Below the pieces are notes generated by a model, which was given only the letters and a program-made list of their open reading frames with translations, made no database searches and was not told the origin of the DNA. Positions 39,401-51,400 of a stretch of DNA of 64,000 bases are shown in pieces. The position numbers were made by a program, and so were the translations under genes. The DNA lies in assembly GCF_017875645.1 (NCBI RefSeq), contig NZ_JAGGMR010000001.1:310001-374000 (forward strand), read 5' to 3'. Within the stretch, counting starts at the first letter, position 1. Every line of letters begins with the position of its first letter. The DNA comes from Nocardia goodfellowii (GTDB taxonomy: Bacteria > Actinomycetota > Actinomycetes > Mycobacteriales > Mycobacteriaceae).

Positions 39401-42400
39401 GCGTGGCGTGACCGGTGGTGCCGGTGACGAATGGCCGTAGAACACCAGGCCCCAGGCTGCCGTCCCACAGGTAGGTGGGCGCTTTGAGCCCGAATTTCAG
39501 CAATCGGTCGAGTTCATAACCCTTCACTTCGCGGATCGGGCGACCCGACGGCGGGATATTCCCACCCGAGGTGGTGTCACCGTGGAATGGCTTGTACACC
39601 CAGACGGTATCGCTGCCCTTGAACGTCACCTTCTTCAGACGATGCCCTTGGAATTCGATTTCGGTGAAGTCGGATTCCTGGGCCTTACCCAACGTTCGCG
39701 GGTCCGGGAGCGCGGCCAGATCGAGCAGTCTCGAGGTGGCATCCTGATCGGAGTCCGCATCGTCCAGGTCGCCCGCGTACTCACCCGTGATCCGCCCGTT
39801 GTTGTCACGAATCTCGGTGAGCCGGTTGCGAATCCCCTCGACTTCCGAGTCCGTAAGTCCTCGTTGTGTCAGCAGCTGCGCGAGTTGTTGCGGATCGATC
39901 GACTCCAGTTGCTCCAGGACGGCCGGATCGATGGGCCCGAACAGCGAGGCGACAAAATCCGAACTCTCGTAATAGCCGGCGAGGTAATCCACCACACCCT
40001 GAGTGCTGCGCTGAGTTCGCGAGGCGGCGTCGAAATCTAGGCCGGGTACGTAATCGGGGAAGAACTGAGCGAGCACCGTGCGGAGGAGGGGTCCCGGGGT
40101 GCGTTTGGCACCGGCGCCGGGTGGTCGGTGCGCGTGAACCTCGTGCGGGCCTTCCGGGTCGAAGGCGAACAATGTCCCGGGATCTCGGCGATGGCGCCCG
40201 TGCGACGCGGGATTTCGCAATTCGGTGTCGATCGGCTGAGTGGCAATCGTCGGTACGGAACCGGTGCCCTCGGCGGTTTGCGGCTGCGCCGCGGTCGCCG
40301 CTCGCGGGACAACGAGCGCGGTGAGGACTCGATTGCCTACGACGCTGAAGCGACCCTCGAGCGTTCCGCGACCGAGCGTGCCCTGGGCGTGGGCATCCAG
40401 CACGTCTACGCGGAAGCCGCCGGGCGGGTCCAGGGTGATCCGCAAGTCCGACGAGCCGAGTACACGACCCGCCACAGGCGCCAAAGCTTCTGCCGCGCTG
40501 AGTTGAGCGGACTGGAGCAGGAGAGCGACGGGCAACTCCTGGGTGGGATCTGGATCGAACAACCGGGCGTCGATGCCGATACCGGCGACCTGGCTACTCG
40601 GTGCGACGGCCGCGGCGGCGTAATTCCCAGCCTGTGTGACGCTTCCGACGAGGTCGGTGGCCCAGGTGAAGCCGCCGTCTGGGTGCTGTGTGGCTGCACT
40701 GACGGGCGAGCCGAGTTCGGTCAGCGCTCGATCCACTACCGCGCGCACGATTTCCGCCGGGCTCAGCGGCGAGGTCGGGGCGGTAGTCTCCGCGGTGCCG
40801 AACTGCGGGAGCAGTTGCCCGATGCTCGAAGGCTCGGGCTCGCTCGACGTCACGCTCTCGGCGTTCCCGAGCAGGCCGTTGTAGGCGTCCGCGGCTTCCA
40901 AGACCCCGGTGCTGGTCAACCAATTGGTGTAGAGATCCAGGGTATCGGGGTCGGTGTCCGCGTCGCCGAACAAATCCCGTTCTTCCAGAACGGATTCCAG
41001 ATCAGCGACCGAGGTGTCCAAACTCTGCGCGAGTGCGTTCGCGAGGTGTTCGCATTCCGCGCGCAAATCGGCCAACCGCGGTGAATTCGCGGTGAGTTCG
41101 CCGGGATCCATCGACAGCAAAGCGGCCAGGTCGGCCAGATTCGCGCGCGCCGCCTCCAACTGAGTATCCGGGGCCCGTTCGGCCGGCAATCGCGGCGGGA
41201 GGGCTTCGGCACACAGTTCGACGAACGAGGCCAGATCCGGTGATCCGGTCGCGGCGGCGGCGCGACGCAACTCGGCGACCGGATCGTCGGAGGTTCGACG
41301 CGGTGGATCGACCAGATCATCCACCGCGAGCAACCGGGCAAGCTCCTGTTGCAATTCTGCGCTGGCCTCGCGCAACCGCCGCGCAGCCGCGTCGTCGTAC
41401 ACGGCGGTCGTGTACTCCTGAAGCTGCAGTTCATGAGCCTCGTAATCCAACAAAATGTGCTGGCGGACCCAGTTTCGCAACTCTGGCAACCTGCCAGCAT
41501 CCACAGCGCGCTGCCAACCTTCGGCATCCAGGGCACGCAACTGATCCTGCACGGTATCCACGGCCCCTCGAAGCCGTCCGGGCGCCTGAAGCACCTTGAT
41601 ATCCAGACCCAGCGCTCGCGCCAGCTTTTGCTCCGCCTCGGTGCCGAGCGCGGCGGGTTCCGGTAGACGGGTGGACTGTGCGTCGGGTTCGGCGGCGGGG
41701 GGTTCGCTACCGCCGGTTTCCTGGTAGATCGCTGCGAGACGTTCGACAAAATCCGTGCCCGCGCGATCCGCGCTGCGACGTACCTTGTCCGCCCATTGGA
41801 CGGCGTTGTTGGCGGCCGGGCTATCGATCGCTTTCCGCCCGGTGGGGCTCTCCAGGAAAGCGTCCACTTCCGGATCGGTTAGCCGTTCGGCGTCGGCGTG
41901 TGACATGCCGAGTTGTGTGAATTGTTCGATCTTCGCGGCCGATGTGGCGCGCCGGACACCGGCGGCCGGGGTCTCCCGATATTCCTGATAACGCTGCAGA
42001 ACAATAGCTTTGGCTTGCTCGACGACACCTTGATCGGAGTGTTCGGCAATCTGCGTCAGCAATTTGCGCAGCGCCTTCGGCAACTCCTCGATGGTGTTTG
42101 TAGTCACCGGATCCGGCTGCGAGGTGGCGGAGTCGGCGAGGAACCGGGGGAGCTCACTTTCGACCCACTGTTTGGTCCGAGCTGCGGCATCACGACCGAT
42201 TCTATCCAGCGCACGCTCACCGACGATCTGATCGTCGGCGTACTCCCGCGCCATCGATGCCACCTCGGCGTCGGGCGTGTCGTTGGCTTCGAGCTGTTGC
42301 GTCTTGTTCTTCAAGAACTCGCGATAGGCACGCTCCGCGCGTTCCTTCCGGAACTCTCGATAACGTTCGGTCACAGCAGCTTTGACGCTGTCAGCAAAAT

Positions 42401-45400
42401 CCGGGTCAGCGGAGGCTCGGTCGATTCGATCCAGGATCGTGTACATCGCGTCGGGCAACTCGTCATCCGGCAACGCCGGCATCGAGAACGGCCGGTCGCC
42501 GTCCGGATTCAGACGGGCGCTCGAGGCCACCTCGGTGTTCGCATAGTCGATCACCTCGACTCGGTGATCCTCGAGCACCCCACCGTTCTCATCCTCGATT
42601 CGGAGGGCTTCGATCTGAGCCTTCTCGGTCGGGGCGATGCCATCCAGGAAATGCCACACCAACCTCGGCGGGCGCCCGTCGACCCACAAAGCTCGATTCA
42701 GATAGGCGATCTGCAGCTGACGACGCACCTGCGCCTCGGTTTCCGGCTGCAGGTTTCGGTCCTGTTGCACCTCCCGCGCACGGGTCTTCACCTCGTTCCA
42801 CGTGGCGCCGCGATCTGTGAGAACGTCGACTTCGCCCTCGATCCGGCCCACTATGGGCAAATCTGCGTCGATCAGCTGGCATACACGCGCTACGCCGTCC
42901 AATTGCGAGGCCACGGTGAGTTCACCAAGCAGTCCGCGCATCACCACCTGATAGCCCTGAAGGAAGGCCACATTGGCCGCCTCGTTGATCGGCTTTCCGG
43001 TCGGAGTCTTGCCCTCGAAATGATCACCGGCGAGCTCGGCCAGTTGGGACCGAGTCGACGTGATGATCGTCTGCCATTGCTCGGCACCGTTGTCCCGCAG
43101 CTCGGGCTTGTCCGCCAGCAAGCTATCCAGCGCGTCCTGCGCTCGAGTCACTTGATCGAGCAGCCCGGTGATCCTTTCGATGACGAACCGTTGTGCGGCA
43201 GGCAATTGCGGATCGATGTCGGAAGCGATCCCGCGTTCGGCCAGATCGATCCGGATGAGCCGATGAACGAAGTTGCTGCGAGCCCGCTCGGCGCGTACCC
43301 GGATTTTGTCGACCCACCGGACGGTGTCCTCCGCAGCGGCACTGTCGATGGCACCCTGCGTACGTCCACTGGCGATATCGACCGTATTCCGTTGCCGATA
43401 TTGTTCGAAGCGCCTGAGCACGAAATCTTTCGCTCGATCCGCTAAAACCGGGTCGGTTGCGGTGGCATCAATCTGTGCCAGCAAGTTTACGAGGGCCCGG
43501 GACCTGGCGGGCGTATCCAAGTGGCGGAGTACGTGGGTTACCGGCGTACTTTCGGTGGCATCCGTCGCAGTCGGCTGCGGCGCAGCTCGGAACAGTTGGG
43601 GAACTGCTCGCTGGGCCCACTGTTCGAGGCGATCACCGACCGTACGGATAAGGGCGCGCTCAGCCCTGGTACCGGTCATGTACTCGTTCGCCAGTCGCCG
43701 GGCGGTAGCTTCGGCTTCGGCCGCCAGCTTTCCCTCCGAGAGCAAATCGCGGCGCTTGTTGTTCGCGTATTCGCGCCACAGGCCCTCTACACGCTCGGCA
43801 TAGAACGCTTGATACTGCTCGCGCACGGCGCTTTTGGCGCGCTCTGCCGTATCGGTATCCGGTGCAGTCCGGTCAACGTCGTCCAGCAGCCGCTGGACTC
43901 TTTCGTCCAGGGCAGCGGGTGGCTGGGCCGGTTCCGCGTTTCTCTCCGGACTGTCTGGCGCGCGCGGATCCCCTTCAGGTCCAGAATTATTGGAAATGTT
44001 CTGGCCGACATAGAGGTTATCGGCAGGGAGTGCGGCGTTCGGGGTGGCGGTGTGCAGGACGACAGGCTGGCCGTCCTTCCACACCGCCGCCCAGAGCGCG
44101 ACGGTCCCTTCGCGGCTGCCGCCGGCGATATCGGCCAGCGGCACTTCCTTGGCCACGGTCTCCTGTTCACCGCTCGGCAACGTGCGAGTGGGCGTGCGGC
44201 GGCCCTGCGGGTCGGCGAAGAACTCCTGACCGTCCACGATCTTGTTCAGCGTGACCGGTTCGCCATTGAGCGTGAAAGCGTGTGTGCCGTCCTCGTTCTG
44301 GCCCACATAGGTGAGGGCGACGGCGTGACCCGTGGAGCCGTGCCGGTCCGCGGTGGCGCGCTGTTCGACGACGAAGGCGGTGGTGCCGGGGCCCGAGGCG
44401 ATCAGGCCGCGGACCAGGCGGGCGTGGCCGGAGGCGGCGGCGTCGGTGACGAAACCCTGGACCTCCGCACCCTTGAAGGTGCGCTTGATGTCGCTCCAGA
44501 GCACCCCGGCCAGCCCCGGTTCCAGCAGGTCGGCGTCGGTGACGGGCTGCCCCTGTGCGGCGTTGACGTGCTGTCCGGCCAGCGGCACGCAGTTGTTGTC
44601 GTGCTGGTCGAGCAGGTAGCGGCGGCGTGGGAAGTTGCCGTCACCGTCGGCTTCGACTGTGACAACCAGGGTTTCGGTACCGGGGTCGCCGACGATGTGC
44701 GCCGAGACGTGCACGCCACCACGCATGATGCCGACATCGCCGCTGTAGGACTGGGTGGCCGCGGTGACCAGCTCGGTGACCTCGCGGCGCGCTTCGGCGA
44801 CCTTCGCGGCGGGCCAGCCGGACAGCATCGCCTCGAGCTGGCTGCGGATCGGGCCCACGCCCTGCACGCCGAAGTACAGGGTGGTGCCGAGGCGGCGGGT
44901 GGCGGCCGGGTCGTTGACGTTCGGCGCGAACTCGGTGGTGTAGCCGATCGGGGTGGCGCGGGCACCGGTCAGCCGCTGCCACAGGGTCCGCTTGCCGGGC
45001 AGGTGCGGCGGGATCCAGTCGTAGCCCGCGGCCTTCGCGGTGGCCTCGGCGACCGCGGCGGTGGCGTTGGGATTGGTGGCGAAGACCTTGATTTCGGCCA
45101 GCGCCTTCTCGATGAGGATGATGTCGGCGCGCAGCGGTTTGCCGGCGATCAGCCGGTTCCACATCGCGGCGACGTTCGGGTTCTGCGGGATCTCGGTGTT
45201 GCGCAGCAGATAGTTCCGGACGCGGCGCAGCGTGTCGAGGACTTCCTCCGGCGAGCGCGGGTTGCCCTGATGATCCTTGAGCCAGGTGGAACCGTCGTCG
45301 TGCTTGCGGATCGTCGTGCCCTTGGGGTCACGAATCCACGCGCCGTCCTTGTCGCGCACCCACTCCTTCGGGTCGCCACCGGAGTAGCGGTCGACGCCGG

Positions 45401-48400
45401 CGAGCGCGTTGTCGCGAACCTGGGTGAGGAAGCTGTCGTTGTCGTACAGGCGGTTCTGCTCGAAGCTGTCGTAGTGCTCCGCCGTCTCCGCGCGAAGGGT
45501 TTCGCGTGCGGCCTCATTGGCGTTCCAGCGCTCGGCCAGCGCCTCCGGGATCTCGACGCTCTCCCCCGCGTACGGCAGAACCGTCCCGTCCAGACGCAGT
45601 TGCTCGGAATTGAGCGCGGGCCCGGCCAGCAGCTGGTTGTGCAGCGGCTGGGCGTCGGGCTGGGCGTCGTTGAACCAAGCGTAGGTCCGGGTGCCGCGGA
45701 CCACCGGGACGAGCTGGATCCAGCGGCCCTCGCGCACCTCCGGCACCCACTGCGAAGCGTCGGCCAGCCCGAAGGCCAACTGCGGATGACGGCTCACGAA
45801 ATCGGCCGACAGGGAGAACTGCACGGACTGTCCGTGCGCGGTGTTCGCGGGCAGCCAGCGGGTAGCCGACAACACGAAATGGCCGATCCACTTGCGATTC
45901 TGGACCAAACTCCGCATCCACGGGTGGGTCGAAATCCGGTCCATGATGCCCAGCCCGAGGATGCGCAGATGGAACAGGTTGAGGCCGACATCGGAGGTCC
46001 AGGCGTCGACGCCCTGGGGCACGTTGTAGATCGTCGGCGCGAACGGCGGGTTCTGCGGGAACAGGAACGCCGGAACCTCGTCGCCCTCGAACTCGTGCAG
46101 GGCCGCGAGCATCTTGTCGAAGGTCGGCACCATCGACACCTTGAACAGGAACGGCGGCTGCGGCTCGGTCCACTTGGTCTTCTCCCACGGCCGGGCGTGC
46201 TTGGCCGGGTTCCAGGAGCCGGAGCGCTCGGTCAGTTCCGCGTCGGTGGAGGGCAGTAGTTCGGTGCTCGCGTAGCGGCCGTCGGCGTCGAGTTCGACCC
46301 GGGCGAAACTCATCTGCAGCGGGAGCGTCGGCGAGTTCGCCAAACCCATGATCATGTTCAGGTCGGTGCGCGGCGGCATGGCCGAGTGGGCGGCGCGCCG
46401 GTAGTCGTTGACATCGGTGTCGGTGCCGACGACGGTCATCCGGGAGAACCCGGGCGACCGGGCGGTCGTGGGACGGATACCGACCCGGTCCGAAACCGGT
46501 AGCAGGCCCATGTCATTCAGTGCGTCCAGCGCGGCCTGCTGCTCGGACAGCCGCTGCAGCGCGTTCTCGGCTTGCTCGATCCGCGCCATGGCGGTGCGCA
46601 ACTGCTGCACCTCTTCGGCGCCGGTTTCGCGGGACCCTCGATAGTGCGGGTTCAGCTGGTTGGAGTCGACGACGCCGAAGGCGTTGGCCACCGTGTACTG
46701 CGCCCGGGTGGACGCGGTGATCTCCAGGGTCAGCGCCGTGTGCAACTCGGCCAGTTCGGCTTGATCGAATTTCTCGCTGAACGCCGCGTGTGTGCGTTGC
46801 AGATCCTCCAGGGCTAGTTCGGTCTCGCGCACCTTCTGCCGCAGCACGCGCAGATCCGATTCTTTGAAGCGTGCGGCCTCCGGATTGTCTACCCCGTCGA
46901 ATTCCAGCGCCAGAATCCCTTGGCGCAGTTGGCTCGCGGCCGCCCGGCCGCGTGCGATCTGCTGCTCCACAGCCTGGAATATCCCCAGGATGACCTGGAA
47001 CCGGTCCCGCATGGCGAGCGCGCCATCGAGGTTGTCGATCAGCTCGAGGTCGGTGCGGAACTGGGCGAGTTCGTCTGGGCCCGCGAAGCTATCGGCCAGC
47101 TGCGCCCGCAGTTCGTCGATTTCCGTCTGAAGATCGTGCCGCGCCTGGCTGATCGCTTCCTGACGCGCTTCGACCGCCGCGGTGCGCGCCGATTCAGCCT
47201 GTACCGCAGCGTGTTCCGCGACCTCGGTGCGCAGCCGCGCCTGCTCGGTCAGAGCCAGCGCGGCATCCGCACGACCCTCCGCGCGGGCCTGCTCGGCCTC
47301 GGCGAGCGCCTGCGCGGCCTCGGTGCGGGCCGCGGCTTCCCGGGCGAGCGCCTCGGCCATTTCCGTGCGCAGCGCGGCCGGCGGCCCATGGGCGGGCGGC
47401 TGCCGGTGCGCGGGGGTGGGCACGTTCTGGTCCGGGGTCTGGCCGATGCGCAAGTCGCCGTCGGGCTGCGCGACGCGTTCACCGATGCCCTCGATCACCT
47501 TGTTGTTCTTGAAGGTCACCGCATAGGTCGCCGAATTGGCGTTCGTCGCGCTGCCGGTCAACGCCGCCAGCGTGGTCCGCTCCCCGCTGGGCAGCGTGAA
47601 CTCCACCTCGCCCGCGCTGTTGACGCCCGCATAGGTGACCGGGACGCCGTCGATCAGGAAGTTATTGCCTTCCAGATACTTCAGCGTCCAGGCGTGCGCG
47701 CCGATCTCGTTGTGGTCCGGCGTCTGCCGCTGATCCAAGACCCAGGCCATCGCGCCGGGGCCGCCCCGCTCCATCAGGTTCTGGATCAGGGTGACGTGCG
47801 CGGATTCCGCGGGGCCGAATCCTTCCAGGCGCGCCTGGTTCAGGAACGGCTGCGTCTGCGCCCACGTCATGCCCGACAGGTTGCCCAGCCGTACCTTGGG
47901 CACGGAGACGACGTCCGGCTGGCCCGGCGTGTGCTGATCGGCGGCTACCCGGCCCAGGGAATCCGGGACGCAGGTGTTGATCGGCGGCGCGTCCGCGGGC
48001 TCTTGCGGCGGGGCCGTGGTGCCGTTGGCGTCGCCGGGCGTTTTCGTCGCGGTGCCGTCCTGCGGTACCACGGGTTGCGCGACACCGTGTGCGCGATCCC
48101 ACGCGTCGCCGTAGATATCGGTGTACCTGCTACCCGTCTCGTTCGGACCGGCCCGGCCGCTCAGGAGTTCGACGAGGGCGTCGACGCCGGCCAGGAATCC
48201 GCGTTGCCGAGCGGTTTTCGGATCCGACGGGTCGGCGCTGAGCGCCGCGTCCCGCGCCTGGCTGAAAGCGTGATCGTAAGCCTGCTCCAAGGCGTCGACC
48301 GGCAGCACGTAGCCGAGGTCCTGGAGTGCCTGGAGGTCCCGGAGTTGCTGGCGCAGCTCGATCTCCACGGCGTGGGCCCGGCTCTCCTCCCGCACCATCG

Positions 48401-51400
48401 ACTCGACGTAGTCATCGCGCGTCATCGAGAGGCGGCTGCGAGTGTTGCTGGCGGACTTGTTACGACTCGTCGCATCGGCGTGCATCGCCGCATGCGCCAG
48501 AGCGACGGCCTGCTCGAGATCGGAGGCGCCGATATCGAGGACGATGGCCCCGCGCTCGGGCAGGAAGAGGGCTTCCGCACCGGATTCGTGGATGATTTCC
48601 ACCCCGGCGCGCTCCAGCATGTCGTTGATCCAGGTACCGATCTCGGTGCCGCTCAACAGGTTTCGAACATCGTCGGCGCGCCGCGCGGACTCCTGGCGGG
48701 CCAGGTGCCTGGAGGACGGCGCGTCCGCGGGCAGAGCGGGCGGCTTCGCGGTCACGCGAACCCCTGTCGCCTTCGCCTCGGGGACGACCTTGGCGGTCAC
48801 CACCGCGTATCTGTCGACGGAGACCTCGAGGTAGGTCACCCGATGCGCGGGGTCGGCCACCGCCGCCGCGACCGCCGGATCGAGCGCGACCGCGGCGGCC
48901 AGCGGTGTCGCGTAGTCGCCGCGCAGGCCGACGACGACCAGGTGCGGCGGCTCGCCCTCGACGAGACCGACCCGGTCGGTCACTACCCGGGCGTCCTGGT
49001 CGAGGGTGACCGTGTCCGCTTCGGTGGCACCGAAGAACATGGATTCGCCGAGCACGTCGCGAGCGGCCAGCCCCGTCACCGCGTCCGCGGCGCGCAGCAG
49101 CTGTGCGAGCGCGTGCTGGTGGCGGTCCACCGCATCGGCCAGGCGCAGCAGATCGAACTCGCGGCGCAGCAGATCCGCGCGCTGTTCCGCGTCTGCTCCG
49201 GACAGCGGCACCCTGGCCAGTTCCGCCTCGTCGATGGACAGCGACTGCACCATATTCGCGCGCTCGAGGGCGTTCCACTGGCGCATAAGATCGGCCTGTG
49301 CCGCCGCGGTTTTTGGATCGCGCTGTCCGGCAGGCAGTCCCAGCGCCTCCGCCAGATCCGCGATCTCGGCGATGATCGCCTGCTGGCGGGCCTGGGCGGC
49401 CCGGCCCTGATTGAGGAGCTCATACAGCTGCTGCTCGACCTGCTGATTGGACGGTTCGTGAATCGACAGCAGATCGAGGTGGTTCTTGGCGCCTTTCTCC
49501 CAGGCCTTCGTGTAGTACTCCTGGTAGTTCCGGCCGTCGTTCCACTTCGACGTCGCGACGTCGTCGCGGATCGCCTCGATACCCGCGCGCCTGGCCAGGT
49601 CGCGGACCTGCGACGGATCCAGATTCGGGTCACTCTGGTTGCTCTGCGCGACCGCGGCGTCATAGGCGGCCAGATACGCGACATGTCGCGGGGCCAGCGT
49701 CAGGCCGTAGCCCGCTTGTATTGCCTGGCGCGCGAATTCGGCTTCCATGCCGAACGCCGCGGATTCCTCGCGCACCATGGCGTCGACATAGGCCTCCCGC
49801 GACCACACCTTCATGTGGAACGGGGTATTGACCCCCTCGCCGGTCAGCCGGGCGCGAGCGTGCACCGCTTCGTGGACCAATATCAGCGCCTGCACCAGAT
49901 GTGTGCGACCCGTCTGGCGGATCATCGCGGTCAGGCGCTCTTGGATGTACTCACCGTCGGCATGAGCGGACAGACCATCGGAGTAATCGATGGTGATCGC
50001 GTAACGCTCCAGCATGGCCATTATTTCGCGGCCGACCTCGGTCTCGACCAGCAAGGCTCGCACCTGCTGCGGGTACCGGTCCAGCGAGGTACCGAAGTAG
50101 TCGCTGTCGGCGGGCGGTACGGCGTCCACATCGCCGGTGGTGAGGATGACGGGCTGCTTGCCCTTCCAGACCGCTGCCCAGAGGTCAACCTCGGCATCGG
50201 TGGTGCCACCGGTCAATTCGGCCAGCGAGACCGCGGCCGGCTCCCCCGAATCCGGACCTTCGAGCGCCTTGCGGGCGGCATCGGAGCGCGGGGCCTGGAA
50301 CCACGGGTGACCGTTGGGGTCGAGGTGGCTCAGTGTGACGGGTTCACCGTTGAGCAGGAAATCATGTGTGCCGTCGGGGTTTTCGCGGACATAGTGCAGT
50401 GCCACCGCGTGCCCGACATCGCCATGACCCAGGGCGCGCCGTTCGAAGATGTAGGCGGTGGTGCCCGGACCCGAGTGGAGCATGCCCTGCACCAGGCGGG
50501 TGTGCGCACTTGTCTGGCCCTGGGCGGCAAAACCCTGCACCTCCGCGCCGTGGAGCGTGGGCACCACAGCACTCCACAGCACACCGCCCAGCGACGGTGT
50601 CAGCAGATCCGCGTCGGTGACGGCCAGATCCGGATCGATGTCGGGGTCGAGGGCGGTGGCCGCGTTCTGTGCGGCGTTGACGAAGCCCGCGGCCACCGGC
50701 ACGCAGTCGTTGTCGTGCTGGTAGAGGGTGTAACTCCGTGGGCCCAGCCGTCCGTCACCGTGGGATACCACGCTGAGCTGCAGCCGCTGGAAACCCGGCT
50801 GACCGGTGACGCGGCCCGCGACCGATACGACATTGCGGGCGATCCCGTGGTCGCCGGAGTAGCTGCGGGCAGCCGCACGAACCAGCTTGGTCACCTCGGC
50901 CTGCGCCTGATCGATCTTGGCTTGCGGCCAGCCGCGCATGATCGTGGCCAGATGCGCGCGGATCTCGTGCAGACCCTGCACCCCGTAGTTCGGTTCGGAG
51001 TGGAAGTAGCGGGTGCGGGCCGGATCGTTGACGTTCGGATCCAGCTCCGAGGTGAACCCGAGCGGGTCGGCGCGGCGGCCGGTCCAGCGCTGCCACCGGG
51101 TGCGCTCGGCCTCCAGATGCGGACGGTTCGCATCCCAGTTCAAGCCCGCCTCGATCGCCGCCGCATGCGCCTGCTGACCGGTGGCGCCGGGGTGCCGGGA
51201 CAGGAATTGGAGCTCGTAGCGCGCGGCTTCGAGCGCGATGATGTCCTCGCGCACCGGCTTTCCGGCGATCAGCCGCTTCCACATGGCGGCGACATCGTGG
51301 TTGGGCAGGATCTCGGAGTTGCGCATCAGGTAATCGCGGATGCGCTTCAGCGTCGCGACGACTTCCTGCTCGGAACGGACCGTGCCGGTGTCGCTCTTGA

